Under the pieces are notes generated by a model. The model was not told where the DNA came from. It saw only the letters and a program-made list of their open reading frames with translations, and ran no database searches. Below, in pieces: positions 7,967 through 16,806 of a DNA stretch of 64,000 nt (the stretch's first letter is position 1; each line of letters starts with the position of its first letter). The stretch is from JACDAN01 sp963801855. GTDB taxonomy: Bacteria > Actinomycetota > Thermoleophilia > Gaiellales > Gaiellaceae. Location: assembly GCA_963801855.1 (NCBI GenBank), contig CAWDGK010000002.1:930001-994000 (forward strand), written 5' to 3'. The translations under genes were made by a program, and so were the position numbers.

Positions 7967-8714
7967 CTCCAACGGCGCCTCGCCTGCCTTCGGGCGGGTG
8001 CTGCTGAAGCTCTCCGGCGAGGCGCTGATGGGAGACAAGGACTACGGCCTCGACCTCCAGGAGGTCGAGCGGATCGCCGCCGAGATCAAGGAGATCCACG
8101 ACCGCGGTGTCCAGATCGCGATCGTCGTCGGGGCCGGGAACATCTACCGCGGCATGGAGGCGGCAGCCGAGGGAATGGATCGCGCAACCGCCGACTACGC
8201 CGGGATGCTGGCCACCGTTCTGAACGCGCTGGCACTTCAGGACGTGCTGGAGCACCACGGGATGCACACGCGGATCCTGTCTGCGATCCACGTCTCCGAG
8301 GTCGCGGAGCCCTACATCCGCCGGCGGGCGATCCGGCACCTGGAGAAGGACCGCATCGTCATCTTCGCGGCCGGCACGGGCAACCCGTTCTTCACCACCG
8401 ATACGGCGGCTGCGCTTCGTGCGCTCGAGATCGGCGCCGAGGCGATCCTGATGGCGAAGCACGCGGTCGAAGGCGTCTACGACGGCGATCCCCGGCACGA
8501 GCCGGACGCCGAGCTCCTGCCCGAGCTGACGCATCTCCAGGCGATCGAGCGCGGCCTCAAGGTGATGGACACGACGGCCCTGTCCCTGTGCATGGACAAT
8601 GCGCTTCCGATCTATGTCTTCGCGCTCGCGGAGGGCAACATCAGGCGCGTTGCGCTCGGGGAGCGGGTCGGCACGATCATCTCGACACCGTCAACCACCG
8701 GAGCAAGCACATGA
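7950..8714 (+). CDS. pyrH: UMP kinase
   Basis: Phosphorylates UMP to UDP for pyrimidine nucleotide supply; 254 residues, amino-acid kinase fold. Motifs: RVLLKLSGEALMGD, VVGAGNIYRG, RATADYAGMLATVLNALAL, FAAGTGNPFFTTDTAAALRA and the C-terminal DNALPIYVFAL. ATG 7950 lies inside the end of tsf. The stop overlaps the frr start (ATGA). Confidence 0.97.
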   Translation: MPLPGSSNGASPAFGRVLLKLSGEALMGDKDYGLDLQEVERIAAEIKEIHDRGVQIAIVVGAGNIYRGMEAAAEGMDRATADYAGMLATVLNALALQDVLEHHGMHTRILSAIHVSEVAEPYIRRRAIRHLEKDRIVIFAAGTGNPFFTTDTAAALRALEIGAEAILMAKHAVEGVYDGDPRHEPDAELLPELTHLQAIERGLKVMDTTALSLCMDNALPIYVFALAEGNIRRVALGERVGTIISTPSTTGAST

Positions 8715-9259
8715 TCGACGACCTGATCAAGGACGCGGGCCGCAGGATGGACAAGTCGGTCGAGTCGACCCACGCCGAGCTGAACACGATTCGGACGGGC
8801 CGCGCCTCGGCCGCCCTGCTCGATCGGGTGCAGGTCGACTACTACGGCCAATTGACGCCGCTCAACCAGCTCGCGACGCTGAACGTCCCCGAGCCGCGGC
8901 TCCTGACCGTCCAGCCCTTCGACCCGAGCTCCGTCGCGGCGATCGAGCGAGCGATCCAGGAGTCCGATCTGGGCCTGAACCCCGCGAACGACGGCAAGGT
9001 GATCCGCCTGCCGATCCCGCAGCTGACCGAAGAGCGGCGGAAGGAGCTCGTCAAGGTCGCGCGCCAGATTGCGGAGGACGGGCGAATCGCGCTGCGGAAC
9101 GTCCGCCGCGACGTGATCCACCACCTGAAGGAAGAGTCGAGTGTGGGAGCCGACGAGGAGCGCCGGGCGGAGGAGCGCGTTCAGAAGCTGACCGACGAAC
9201 ACGTCAGCCGGATCGACGAGCTCCTGAAGCGCAAGGAAGCCGAGATCACGGAAGTTTGA
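8711..9259 (+). CDS. frr: Ribosome recycling factor
   Basis: Splits post-termination ribosomes with EF-G. 182 residues, two-domain L shape: three-helix bundle (MDKSVESTHAELNTIRTGRA at the N-terminus, ending EELLK-type helix) and the beta domain around VDYYGQLTPLNQLATLNVPE. LPIPQLTEERRKELVK is the classic RRF signature. ATG 8711 overlaps pyrH; stop overlaps uppS ATG (TGATG). Confidence 0.97.
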   Translation: MIDDLIKDAGRRMDKSVESTHAELNTIRTGRASAALLDRVQVDYYGQLTPLNQLATLNVPEPRLLTVQPFDPSSVAAIERAIQESDLGLNPANDGKVIRLPIPQLTEERRKELVKVARQIAEDGRIALRNVRRDVIHHLKEESSVGADEERRAEERVQKLTDEHVSRIDELLKRKEAEITEV

Positions 9260-10008
9260 TGGGTCGGCTCGGCGGGCTCCTCGCCCGCTTGCGGCGCCCG
9301 TCGGAGCCCGAGCTCCTCCAGGCCGACGTACCGCGCTCGGTCGCGATCATCATGGACGGAAACGGCCGCTGGGCGTCGTCACAGGGCCTCTCGGTGGCCG
9401 ACGGGCACCGGGAAGGCACCCGGGCGCTTCGCCGCACCGTCGAGGCTGCGATCGACCTGGGGATCGAATCGCTCACCGTCTATGCGTTCTCCACGGAGAA
9501 CTGGCTGCGCCCTCCCGCCGAGGTCGACGCCCTGATGGAGATTTTCGGCCAGACGATCGACCGGGAGCTCCCCGACCTCGCCGAGCAGGGAGTCCGTACC
9601 CGATTCCTGGGCCGGCGCGACCGCGTGTCGGACGACTTGCGCGAGCGCATGGAGGATCTCGAGGCCGAGACCGCTCACCGCGACCGGCTCGACCTCTGGA
9701 TCGCCTTCGACTACGGCGGACGGGCGGAGCTGGCCGACGCCGCACGGCGGATCGTCCAGGCGGGGCTGCAACCCGACGAGATCGACGAGGACGTGCTCGC
9801 GAAGCACCTCTACGCACCGGAGATGCCGGACCCCGATCTGCTCATCCGAACCTCCGGCGAGCTTCGGATGTCGAACTTCCTTCTCTGGCAGCTCGCCTAC
9901 TCCGAGCTCGTCTTCACCGATCGGCGCTGGCCCGAGTTCGGCGAGAGCGACCTGCGCGCGGCCGTCACGGAGTACGCGGCGCGCCAGCGGCGCTTCGGAG
10001 CACGATGA
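9259..10008 (+). CDS. uppS: Isoprenyl transferase (undecaprenyl-diphosphate synthase family)
   Basis: cis-Prenyltransferase making the C50/C55 lipid carrier for cell-wall synthesis; 249 residues. Motifs: SVAIIMDGNGRWA (catalytic Asp), GHREGTRALRR, TVYAFSTENWLRP, and the C-terminal LIRTSGELRMSNFLLWQLAY and FGESDLRAAV. Sits directly before cdsA in the envelope half of the superoperon. Confidence 0.96.
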   Translation: MGRLGGLLARLRRPSEPELLQADVPRSVAIIMDGNGRWASSQGLSVADGHREGTRALRRTVEAAIDLGIESLTVYAFSTENWLRPPAEVDALMEIFGQTIDRELPDLAEQGVRTRFLGRRDRVSDDLRERMEDLEAETAHRDRLDLWIAFDYGGRAELADAARRIVQAGLQPDEIDEDVLAKHLYAPEMPDPDLLIRTSGELRMSNFLLWQLAYSELVFTDRRWPEFGESDLRAAVTEYAARQRRFGAR

Positions 10009-10802
10009 CGGCCCTCGTCTCTCGCATCGTTGTTGCCGTCGTCCTGCTCCCGGTCGTCTTCCTGCTGGTCTGGGCGGGCGGCTGGTGGATGGTCGGGCTC
10101 GCAGCGGTCGCAGCCGTGATCGCCCTTCACGAGCTCTATGCGATGACCCGCGAGCTTCGTCCGGTTCTCGTCGCCGGCTACGCGGGCACGCTCGCAACCC
10201 TCGTCGGGGCCGCGTGGGGGCCCGAGTGGGCGCTCGCAGGCTTCTTCTCGACGCTCGTGTTCGTCTTTCTCTTCAAGGCTTTCGCCGGAGCGATGCCCAC
10301 CACGGTTTCAGTGGCGGTGACCGTTCTGGGTGCAGCCTGGATCGGCCTCGGCCTCGCGCACATCGTGCTGATTCGGGAACTGCCCGAGCACGGTGTCCTC
10401 GCGACCTACACCGTGCTCCTCGCGGTGTTCGCATCCGACACAGCCGCCTTCGCCGCAGGCCGCTTGATCGGCCGCCACAAGATGGCGCCGCAAACGTCGC
10501 CCGGGAAGACCTGGGAAGGCTTCGTCGCCGGCTCGATTGCAGCCGTCCTCGTCCCGTTCTTCGCGTTCTACGACGAGGAGTTCCTGTCCGTCCCCGAGTC
10601 GCTGGCGCTCGGAGTGGCTATCGCCATCGCCGGCCCGATCGGAGATCTCTTCGAGTCGGCGTTGAAGCGCGACGCAAAGGTGAAGGACAGCGGCAGACTC
10701 CTGCTCGGCCACGGAGGGATGCTCGACCGGCTCGATGCGTTCCTCTTCACGTCCGTCGTCTCGTATTACCTCCTCATCGCGCTCGTAGACTTCGCTCCAT
10801 GA
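10005..10802 (+). CDS. cdsA: Phosphatidate cytidylyltransferase
   Basis: Membrane enzyme making CDP-diacylglycerol. 265 residues, about seven hydrophobic segments. The CDS signature near the C-terminus is clear: SALKRDAKVKDSGRLL, then GHGGMLDRLDAFLF. KTSPGKTWEGF-type motif appears as QTSPGKTWEGFVAGS. Four-base overlaps with uppS and dxr. Confidence 0.95.
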   Translation: MTALVSRIVVAVVLLPVVFLLVWAGGWWMVGLAAVAAVIALHELYAMTRELRPVLVAGYAGTLATLVGAAWGPEWALAGFFSTLVFVFLFKAFAGAMPTTVSVAVTVLGAAWIGLGLAHIVLIRELPEHGVLATYTVLLAVFASDTAAFAAGRLIGRHKMAPQTSPGKTWEGFVAGSIAAVLVPFFAFYDEEFLSVPESLALGVAIAIAGPIGDLFESALKRDAKVKDSGRLLLGHGGMLDRLDAFLFTSVVSYYLLIALVDFAP

Positions 10803-11860
10803 AGCGCGTCGCCCTCCTGGGAGCCACAGGGTCGATCGGCCGCCAGGCGCGCGAAGTGATCGATGCGCACCCGGAGCTCGAGCTCGTCGCTGCGACGTCG
10901 GGCTCTCAGCCTCTCGACGGCCTCGCGCCGCTGACGCAGGTGGGCGGCGACCCGGTCGAGCTCCTGGAGCGAGCCGAGCCCGACGTGGTCCTCAATGCGG
11001 TCGTCGGTTTCGCAGGCGTCCGGGCGACGCTCTGGACGCTCGAGCGGGGGATCGACCTCGCCCTTGCGAACAAGGAGAGCCTCGTTGCCGCCGGAGACCT
11101 CGCGCTCGACGCCTGGAAGCGGGGAGGAGGCCGGCTGCTGCCCGTCGACAGCGAACACTCGGCTTTGCACCAGTGCCTCGAGGGGCGGCCGGAGGGAACC
11201 GTGGCAGGTGTGGTGCTGACGGCTTCGGGCGGACCGTTCCGCGGCCGCAACCGATCCGAGCTCTCCGACGTATCAATCGAGGATGCGCTCGCTCATCCCA
11301 CCTGGAACATGGGACCAAAGGTCACGATCGACTCGGCCACCCTCGCCAACAAGGGTCTCGAGGTCATCGAGGCTCACTACCTGTTCGGCCTGGACTACGA
11401 AAAGATCGAGGTGGTGATTCAGCCGACCTCGGTCGTCCACGGGCTCGCGCGCTTCCGCGACGGTTCCGCGCTCGCCCACGTCGGGTATCCCGACATGCGA
11501 GTGCCGATCTCCTATGCGCTGACGTATCCCGACCGGGCCCCGACAGACATGCCGCAGCTCGATTTCAGCTCCGGGCTCGTGCTCGAATTCGAGCCGGTGG
11601 ACGACGACGCCTTCCCGCTTCTCGGTCTGGCGCGCCGCGCGGGCGAACGAGGTGGAACTCATCCCTGCGTGTTCAACGCAGCGAACGAGGTGGCCGTGGG
11701 TGCCTTCCTGGACGGCCGTCTCCCATTCCTCGCGATTCCGGAGGTCGTCGAACGCGCGCTGGAGGCGGCAGGGGGCGAGCCGGCCGCCGACGTCGACGAG
11801 CTCGTCACCCGCGACCAGGAAGCCAGGCGTCTCGCGGAGAAAGCCCTCGTGCCCGCATGA
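10799..11860 (+). CDS. dxr: 1-deoxy-D-xylulose 5-phosphate reductoisomerase
   Basis: Second step of the MEP isoprenoid pathway (NADPH-dependent). 353 residues, slightly short of the usual 380-400. NADPH site LLGATGSIGRQAREV; ANKESLVAAGD; metal/substrate residues in PVDSEHSALHQCL and LTASGGPFRGR; the flexible loop HPTWNMGPKVTIDSATLANK; C-terminal NAANEVAVGAFL. ispG lies two genes downstream, so two MEP enzymes are co-transcribed. Confidence 0.96.
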   Translation: MKRVALLGATGSIGRQAREVIDAHPELELVAATSGSQPLDGLAPLTQVGGDPVELLERAEPDVVLNAVVGFAGVRATLWTLERGIDLALANKESLVAAGDLALDAWKRGGGRLLPVDSEHSALHQCLEGRPEGTVAGVVLTASGGPFRGRNRSELSDVSIEDALAHPTWNMGPKVTIDSATLANKGLEVIEAHYLFGLDYEKIEVVIQPTSVVHGLARFRDGSALAHVGYPDMRVPISYALTYPDRAPTDMPQLDFSSGLVLEFEPVDDDAFPLLGLARRAGERGGTHPCVFNAANEVAVGAFLDGRLPFLAIPEVVERALEAAGGEPAADVDELVTRDQEARRLAEKALVPA

Positions 11861-13092
11861 ATTCGCTGATCGGCATCCTCGGCCTCGCGTTTCTCGTCCT
11901 CGTGCACGAGGCGGGTCACTTCTACACGGCGCGGCTTGTCGGGATGCGGCCGCGGAAGTTCTACATCGGCTTTCCACCCGCGATCGCGAAGGTGAACCGC
12001 AACGGCATCGAGTACGGGATCGGCGCGATCCCACTCGGCGGCTACGTGAAGATCCCCGGGATGCACCGGCCGGGGCCGACCGAGGTGGACGCCCATTTCG
12101 GACGGGCGATCCAGGAGGCGCCACAGCTGATCGGCCCGGCCGAGCGCGTCAAGCGTCTCCTCGCAGAAGGTGACTTCGACGCCGCCGCGGGGGCTTTGAA
12201 GGCTCTCGAGCGCACGGCGGCCGACGCTGATCTCACGCCGGCCGCTCGGAAGGGCGTGGAGCGAGGTGCGACCGACGTCTCGGACGCGCTGGGCCGCGAC
12301 GCCTACTGGCGCCAGCGCGCATGGAAGAAAATCGCCGTCATCGGCGCGGGGCCGGGCACGAACCTGCTGTTCGCGATGCTCATGTTCGCGTTGCTCCTCG
12401 TGCTCGGACCAGGCAGGGCGACGACGACCGTTCAGGAAGTCGAGCGAGAGATCAGCGCCGGTCAGCCGACGCCGGCTGCGCAGATCGGGCTCCGGCCCGG
12501 TGACCGGATCCTCGCGATCAACTCCGCGCCGGTCGGGCCGTCCGAGATGTTCGAGACGATCACCGAGTCGGAAGGCCGGCCGATCCGGGTGACCGTGCTG
12601 GCGCGACGGGCGCAACGTCGTGCTCGGCCCGGTCAAGGCGTTCAAGGACACGGACGGCGTCTACCGCATCGGCTTTCGCCCGGCCTTCGAAGATGTTCCG
12701 GTGACGACGGCTGTCGTCGAGTCCGTCCGCCTGACCGGCCTGGTCACCAAGGAGATCGGCGGCGTTCTCGGCCGGCTCGTGCGCGGTTCGGGTCGAGAGG
12801 AGATCTCGAGCCCGATCGGCATCGTTCGCGGGTCGTCGGACGCGCTCGACCGCGGGTTCGAGACGTATCTCTGGGTTCTCGGGCTGATCAGCCTCTCGCT
12901 GGCGCTGCTCAACCTCTTACCGCTGCTGCCGCTCGACGGCGGCCACATCGCCTTCTCGATCATCGAGGGAGTACGCGGCCGTTCAGTCGGCCGGGAGGTC
13001 TACGAGCGAGTCTCGGTGGTCGGCATCGCGCTCGTCCTGATGCTCTTCTTCATCGGCCTTTCGAACGACATTGGGGGCAGGGCAGGCGGTGA
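11857..13092 (+). CDS. rseP: RseP-type site-2 zinc metalloprotease (frameshifted in this sequence)
   Basis: Intramembrane protease of the RseP/MucP family that cuts anti-sigma factors and signal-peptide remnants. HEAGH (residues 17-21) is the zinc site; YGIGAIPLGGYVKIPG follows; a PDZ domain spans GLRPGDRILAINSAPV; the C-terminal LDGGH motif and last membrane helix are in the +1 frame. One extra G near 12600 (CTGGCGCGAC where CTG-CGC-GAC is expected) breaks the frame. After FFIGLSNDIGG the frame runs on to 13348 unless a second indel in the G-run restores the TGA at 13092. A roughly 70-residue helical insertion (EAPQLIGPAERVKRLLAEGD onward) lies before the PDZ domain. Confidence 0.88.
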   Translation: MNSLIGILGLAFLVLVHEAGHFYTARLVGMRPRKFYIGFPPAIAKVNRNGIEYGIGAIPLGGYVKIPGMHRPGPTEVDAHFGRAIQEAPQLIGPAERVKRLLAEGDFDAAAGALKALERTAADADLTPAARKGVERGATDVSDALGRDAYWRQRAWKKIAVIGAGPGTNLLFAMLMFALLLVLGPGRATTTVQEVEREISAGQPTPAAQIGLRPGDRILAINSAPVGPSEMFETITESEGRPIRVTVLARRAQRRARPGQGVQGHGRRLPHRLSPGLRRCSGDDGCRRVRPPDRPGHQGDRRRSRPARARFGSRGDLEPDRHRSRVVGRARPRVRDVSLGSRADQPLAGAAQPLTAAAARRRPHRLLDHRGSTRPFSRPGGLRASLGGRHRARPDALLHRPFERHWGQGRR

Positions 13093-13149
13093 GATGGCCA
13101 ACGGCAGGTGCTCGCGCGTCCGGCTGCGCGACCTGGCGTGTCTGGGCCG

Positions 13150-13194
13150 CCCCCCGTTCCCGGTCGGCGCCTTCGCGCCGACCGGAAAAGGGGG
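13150..13194 (+). terminator. Strong hairpin after rseP
   Basis: Perfect 11-bp stem CCGGTCGGCGC-CTTC-GCGCCGACCGG (13160-13185) extended by CCCCC/GGGGG outside. No U-tract on the plus strand. Located in the 230-base gap between the likely rseP end and ispG, so a terminator or a palindromic repeat. Confidence 0.55.
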
Positions 13195-13307
13195 CTTCGT
13201 GCAGTCAAGCCGGCACCGATGCTTCCAGCATCGCCACCGACCTGCCAGCACGCCCCAGAGCGGCCAGGTCACGCCCCGGCACGAGCGATCACCTACCGTC
13301 GTCCATC

Positions 13308-13313
13308 TAGACT
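13308..13313 (+). promoter_or_regulatory. Putative leaderless -10 for ispG
   Basis: TAGACT separated by seven bases from the ispG GTG, with no Shine-Dalgarno; typical geometry of a leaderless actinobacterial transcript. Confidence 0.5.
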
Positions 13314-13320
13314 CGGTGGC

Positions 13321-14454
13321 GTGGGCTCCGAGCGCAGCGTCAAGGTAGGCAACGTCCAGATCGGTGGAGGCGCGCCGGTCGTCATCCAGTCGATGACGCT
13401 CACGCCTACGCGCGACGTCTCGGCGACGACCGCCCAGATTGCGGCGCTCGCGTCCGCCGGCTGCGAGGTCGTCCGGGTCGCGGTGCCGAAGATCGAGGAC
13501 GCAGACGCGTTGGGGCTAATCGTCCGGCTGTCGCCGCTGCCGGTCATCGCCGACATCCACTTCAATGCGAGTCTCGCGCTCCGCGCGATCGACGCCGGTG
13601 TCGCAGCGGTGCGGATCAACCCCGGAAACATCGGCGGGCCCGACCGCGTGGCCGAGGTCGTGCTGGCCGCGAAGCGCGCAGGAATCCCGATGCGCATCGG
13701 GGCCAACTCGGGGTCTTTGCCCAAGCACCTGCTGGGCCTCGCGCAGCGGGATCAGGCCGAAGCGCTCGTCGCTGCGGCGATCGAGGAGGTCGAGCTGCTC
13801 GAGAGCCTCGACTACCGGGACTTCAAGATCTCCGTCAAGGCGACGCACGTCCCGACCATGATCCGCGCCTACCGGATCCTCGCCGCCCGTGTCCCGTACC
13901 CGCTCCATCTCGGCGTCACGGAGGCGGGCACTCCGTTCACCGGCTCGATCAAGAGCGCGGTCGGCATCGGGTCGCTGCTCGCCGACGGGATCGGAGACAC
14001 GATCCGGGTCTCGCTGACCGCCGACCCCGTCAAGGAGGTCGAGACGGCCTGGGAGATCCTCAAGGCGCTCCACCTGCGCGAGCGAGGGCCTGTGATGATC
14101 GCCTGCCCGTCCTGCGGGCGGGACAACGTGGGGGTGGAGAACCTCGCCGTCGTCGTCGAGGAACGGCTCCGGAACTATCCACAGGCGTTCGAGGTCGCTG
14201 TGATGGGCTGTGCCGTCAACGGGCCGGGCGAGGCGGGAGACGCGGATTTCGGCATCGCGGGCGGCCGCGACGTCGGCTTCGTCTATGCACACGGAAGGGT
14301 GCTCAAGAAGGCGTCGTCGGACATCCTCGTCGACGAGCTCTTCCACGAGATCGACCGCTGGATCGAGGCCGGCATGCCGCGCCCCAAGCGGCTGAAGATG
14401 GCCAAGCCGGCCGCGCTGGCCATGGCCGAAGCGTCCCTGATCCCGGTCGAGTAG
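13321..14454 (+). CDS. ispG: 4-hydroxy-3-methylbut-2-enyl diphosphate synthase (GcpE)
   Basis: [4Fe-4S] enzyme of the MEP pathway. 377 residues: TIM barrel with VVIQSMTLTPTRDVSATTAQ, PVIADIHFNASLAL, VRINPGNIGG and PMRIGANSGSLP, then the cluster domain with CPSCGRDNVGVENLA and MGCAVNGPGEAGDADFGIAG (three Cys ligands plus Glu). GTG 13321 chosen because SERSVKVGNVQIG, the normal N-terminus, follows it at once and a TAGACT -10 precedes it. Confidence 0.96.
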   Translation: MGSERSVKVGNVQIGGGAPVVIQSMTLTPTRDVSATTAQIAALASAGCEVVRVAVPKIEDADALGLIVRLSPLPVIADIHFNASLALRAIDAGVAAVRINPGNIGGPDRVAEVVLAAKRAGIPMRIGANSGSLPKHLLGLAQRDQAEALVAAAIEEVELLESLDYRDFKISVKATHVPTMIRAYRILAARVPYPLHLGVTEAGTPFTGSIKSAVGIGSLLADGIGDTIRVSLTADPVKEVETAWEILKALHLRERGPVMIACPSCGRDNVGVENLAVVVEERLRNYPQAFEVAVMGCAVNGPGEAGDADFGIAGGRDVGFVYAHGRVLKKASSDILVDELFHEIDRWIEAGMPRPKRLKMAKPAALAMAEASLIPVE

Positions 14455-14461
14455 CCGTCCC

Positions 14462-16114
14462 ATGGCCCGAGCATCCGAGCTCTTCCTCCCGACCCTGCGC
14501 GACGATCCGGCGGACTCCGACGCCGCCAGCCACAAGCTCCTCGTCCGGGGCGGCTTCATCCGCCAGGTCGGTGCGGGCATCTGGACGTTCCTCCCGCTCG
14601 GCTGGCGGGTCTACCGCAAGGTGGAGCAGATCGTCCGCGAGGAGATGGACGCGATCGGCGCCCAGGAGATGATCATGCCGGTGCTGACTCCTGCCGAGCT
14701 CTGGGAGGCCACCGGCCGCTACGGGATCCCGGAGCTCTTCAAGCTCACAGACCGGAACGGACGGCGCTTCGTGCTCCCCCTGACGCATGAGGAGACCGTG
14801 ACCTTTCATGCACGGGAGATCCGCTCCTACCGCGACCTCCCGCAGATGCTCTACCACATCCAAACGAAAGCGCGGGACGAGCCGCGGCCCCGCGGCGGGC
14901 TCCTTCGCGGACGCGAGTTCGTCATGAAGGACTCGTACAGCTTCGACCGGGACGCGGAGGGGCTCGCCCGGAGCTTCGAGCTCCACCGGCAGGCCTACCA
15001 CCGGATCTTCGAGCGCTGCGGGCTCGACGTCGCCGAGGTCGAGGCGGAGTCCGGGATGATGGGCGGCAGCGCGTCTCGCGACTTCCTCGCCCCTTCCGAG
15101 ACGGGGGAGAACACGCTCGTCACCTGTGAGCGCGGCGACTATGCGGCGGATCTCGAGATCGCGCGCGGTGTGCCGCGGGCGCCCCGGTTCCCCGAGGCGT
15201 TCGACGGCCCCGAGCAGGTCGAGACGCCCGGCCTCGGCACGATCGAGGAGGTCTCCGGCTTCCTCGGAGTCGACCCGGCCGCGACCGCGAAGGCGATGCC
15301 GCACGTTCGAGCGGACGGAACGTTCGTCCTCGCGATGATCAGGGGCGACGACCGGCTGGAAGAGGCGAAGGCCGCCGGCGTGATCGGGGGCGGCGCGAGG
15401 CCCGCGACCGCTGAAGAGATTCGATCGGCGCTGGGCGCCGACCCCGGATCGGTCGGCCCGGTGGGCGCGCAGGTCGAGATCGTCGCCGACGAGGCACTCC
15501 GCGAGGGCCAGTACGTGGTGGGCGCCAACCGCGACGGGCACCACTTCCGAGGCGTCCAGGCGGGCCGCGACTACGACGCCCGTTTCGGGGACCTCCGCCA
15601 GGCGCTCGAGTCGGACACGTGTGGGAGTTGCGGCGGCGGGTTGCGCTTCCAGACAGCGATCGAGGTCGGACACATCTTCAAGCTCGAGACGGACTACTCC
15701 GTGCCTCTCGGCGCGAGCTTCCTGGACGAGGACGGCGTCGAGAAACCGCTGATCATGGGGAGCTACGGCGTAGGGGTGACGCGAACGGTCGCCGCGATCG
15801 TGGAGCAGCACCACGACGAGCAGGGCATCCAGTGGCCGGCGTCGGTCGCACCGTACGACGTCCACGTCGTCGCGCTTCCCGGGCTCGAAAGCCAGGCCGA
15901 GGAGGTTGCGACCGCGTTCGAGCGGAGCGGGAAGAGTGTCCTGCTCGACGACCGCGACCAGCGAGCCGGCGAGAAGTTCGCGGACGCCGACCTGATCGGC
16001 TGCCCGACCCGCATCACCGTCGGCAAGAAGACGCTCGACGACGGCGCCGTCGATGTCCGGGACCGTTCGACGGGTGAGGAGCGACGGGTTCCCGTCGCCG
16101 AGGTTGGAAACTAG
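14462..16114 (+). CDS. proS: Prolyl-tRNA synthetase
   Basis: Bacterial-type class II ProRS, 550 residues. Motif 1 region YRKVEQIVREEMDAIGAQE, motif 2 with PLTHEETVTFHA and RDEPRPRGGLLRGREF, an inserted editing (INS) domain from about residue 230 to 390, motif 3 MGSYGVGVTRTVAA, and the anticodon domain. ATG 14462 follows ispG by seven bases. tRNA-Pro(GGG) lies 720 bases downstream. Confidence 0.97.
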   Translation: MARASELFLPTLRDDPADSDAASHKLLVRGGFIRQVGAGIWTFLPLGWRVYRKVEQIVREEMDAIGAQEMIMPVLTPAELWEATGRYGIPELFKLTDRNGRRFVLPLTHEETVTFHAREIRSYRDLPQMLYHIQTKARDEPRPRGGLLRGREFVMKDSYSFDRDAEGLARSFELHRQAYHRIFERCGLDVAEVEAESGMMGGSASRDFLAPSETGENTLVTCERGDYAADLEIARGVPRAPRFPEAFDGPEQVETPGLGTIEEVSGFLGVDPAATAKAMPHVRADGTFVLAMIRGDDRLEEAKAAGVIGGGARPATAEEIRSALGADPGSVGPVGAQVEIVADEALREGQYVVGANRDGHHFRGVQAGRDYDARFGDLRQALESDTCGSCGGGLRFQTAIEVGHIFKLETDYSVPLGASFLDEDGVEKPLIMGSYGVGVTRTVAAIVEQHHDEQGIQWPASVAPYDVHVVALPGLESQAEEVATAFERSGKSVLLDDRDQRAGEKFADADLIGCPTRITVGKKTLDDGAVDVRDRSTGEERRVPVAEVGN

Positions 16115-16128
16115 GTAGTAATAGGACC

Positions 16129-16428
16129 TTGGCCCGCCGACGACGATTCAGCACCGAGCCCTTCGGGCCGACACTCGAACGGCTGATGCAGGAAAAGGGC
16201 GTCACCTACAGGGCGCTGGCCGATCAGACGACCCTCTCCGCCGGGTACCTGAACCATCTCGTCCACGGCAACCGGCCGGTGCCTTCCGACGAAATCGTCC
16301 GCAAGCTTGCGAAAGCTCTCGGGGTCGAGGCCGAGCATTTCCGGGAGTTCCGGCTCAGGCTGATCACCCAGAGGCTCGAGCAGATGCCCGAACTGATCGA
16401 CCGGCTCTACCGTCGCCTGGAGCGCTAG
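16129..16428 (+). CDS. XRE-family helix-turn-helix regulator
   Basis: A 99-residue single-domain HTH_3/XRE protein: FGPTLERLMQEKGVTYRALA then TLSAGYLNHLVHGNR (recognition helix) and SDEIVRKLAKALGVEAEHF, finishing with a helical tail RLEQMPELIDRLYRRLER. TTG start 15 bases after proS; no clear Shine-Dalgarno. Likely co-transcribed with, or driven from, the AT-richer TAGTAATAGG just upstream. Target unknown. Confidence 0.8.
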   Translation: MARRRRFSTEPFGPTLERLMQEKGVTYRALADQTTLSAGYLNHLVHGNRPVPSDEIVRKLAKALGVEAEHFREFRLRLITQRLEQMPELIDRLYRRLER

Positions 16429-16625
16429 ACGCGCTGCTCCGGCGGTGGCGGCCCCGATGCCTCCTGGGTCGCCGCTTCCCTGCGTCGCTTGGCGAGCCCC
16501 TTGGCGTCTTCGACGAATCGCTTCGTCTGCTCTTCCAGCTCGTCGCTGAGGAACTCCCCCGGCGGCTTCTTCGCGGCGGGATCGCCGTCGTTATGGGGAT
16601 CTGGGGTGTTCAGAGATTTTTCCAC
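16425..16625 (-). CDS. Small hypothetical hydrophilic protein
   Basis: No family recognised. From GTG 16625 it encodes 66 residues: a Pro/Asp-rich start, then EFLSDELEEQTKRFVEDAK helix and a basic RRREAA segment. The frame is open further upstream to 16706, but that part crosses a palindrome and looks non-coding. Convergent with the XRE gene, overlapping its stop. Could be spurious. Confidence 0.4.
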   Translation of the reverse strand: MEKSLNTPDPHNDGDPAAKKPPGEFLSDELEEQTKRFVEDAKGLAKRRREAATQEASGPPPPEQRV

Positions 16626-16637
16626 AGGGCTGTGGAT
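16618..16637. other. DnaA-box-like inverted repeat
   Basis: TCCACAG-GG-CTGTGGA (16621-16636), flanked as TTTTTCCACAG...CTGTGGATATC, so two facing TTWTCCACA-like boxes; a third TGTGGACAA lies near 16698. Lies across the start of the small minus-strand ORF. Confidence 0.4.
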
Positions 16638-16806
16638 ATCGTCGGTGCTGGCAACGCCCGTGTCCGAGCCAGCTCCGACCTTGCCGCAGAGCAGGGCTGT
16701 GGACAACGAGGAGACGTTCTAGGCCTCCAGATTCAAGACGCTCCAGACCCCTCACGCTTGCGTCGAGCCTTGTCGAATCGTCCGCTGTTTCCGGAGAATT
16801 TCGCCG

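Noticed and set aside
14303..15865. 520-residue open frame on the minus strand opposite proS
   Set aside because: Mirror frame of a high-GC gene; proS on the plus strand has every class II motif and the minus translation has no recognisable domain.
16626..16706. Upstream extension of the small minus-strand ORF near 16.5 kb
   Set aside because: It runs through a DnaA-box-like palindrome and has no coding character; the GTG at 16625 is a better limit.
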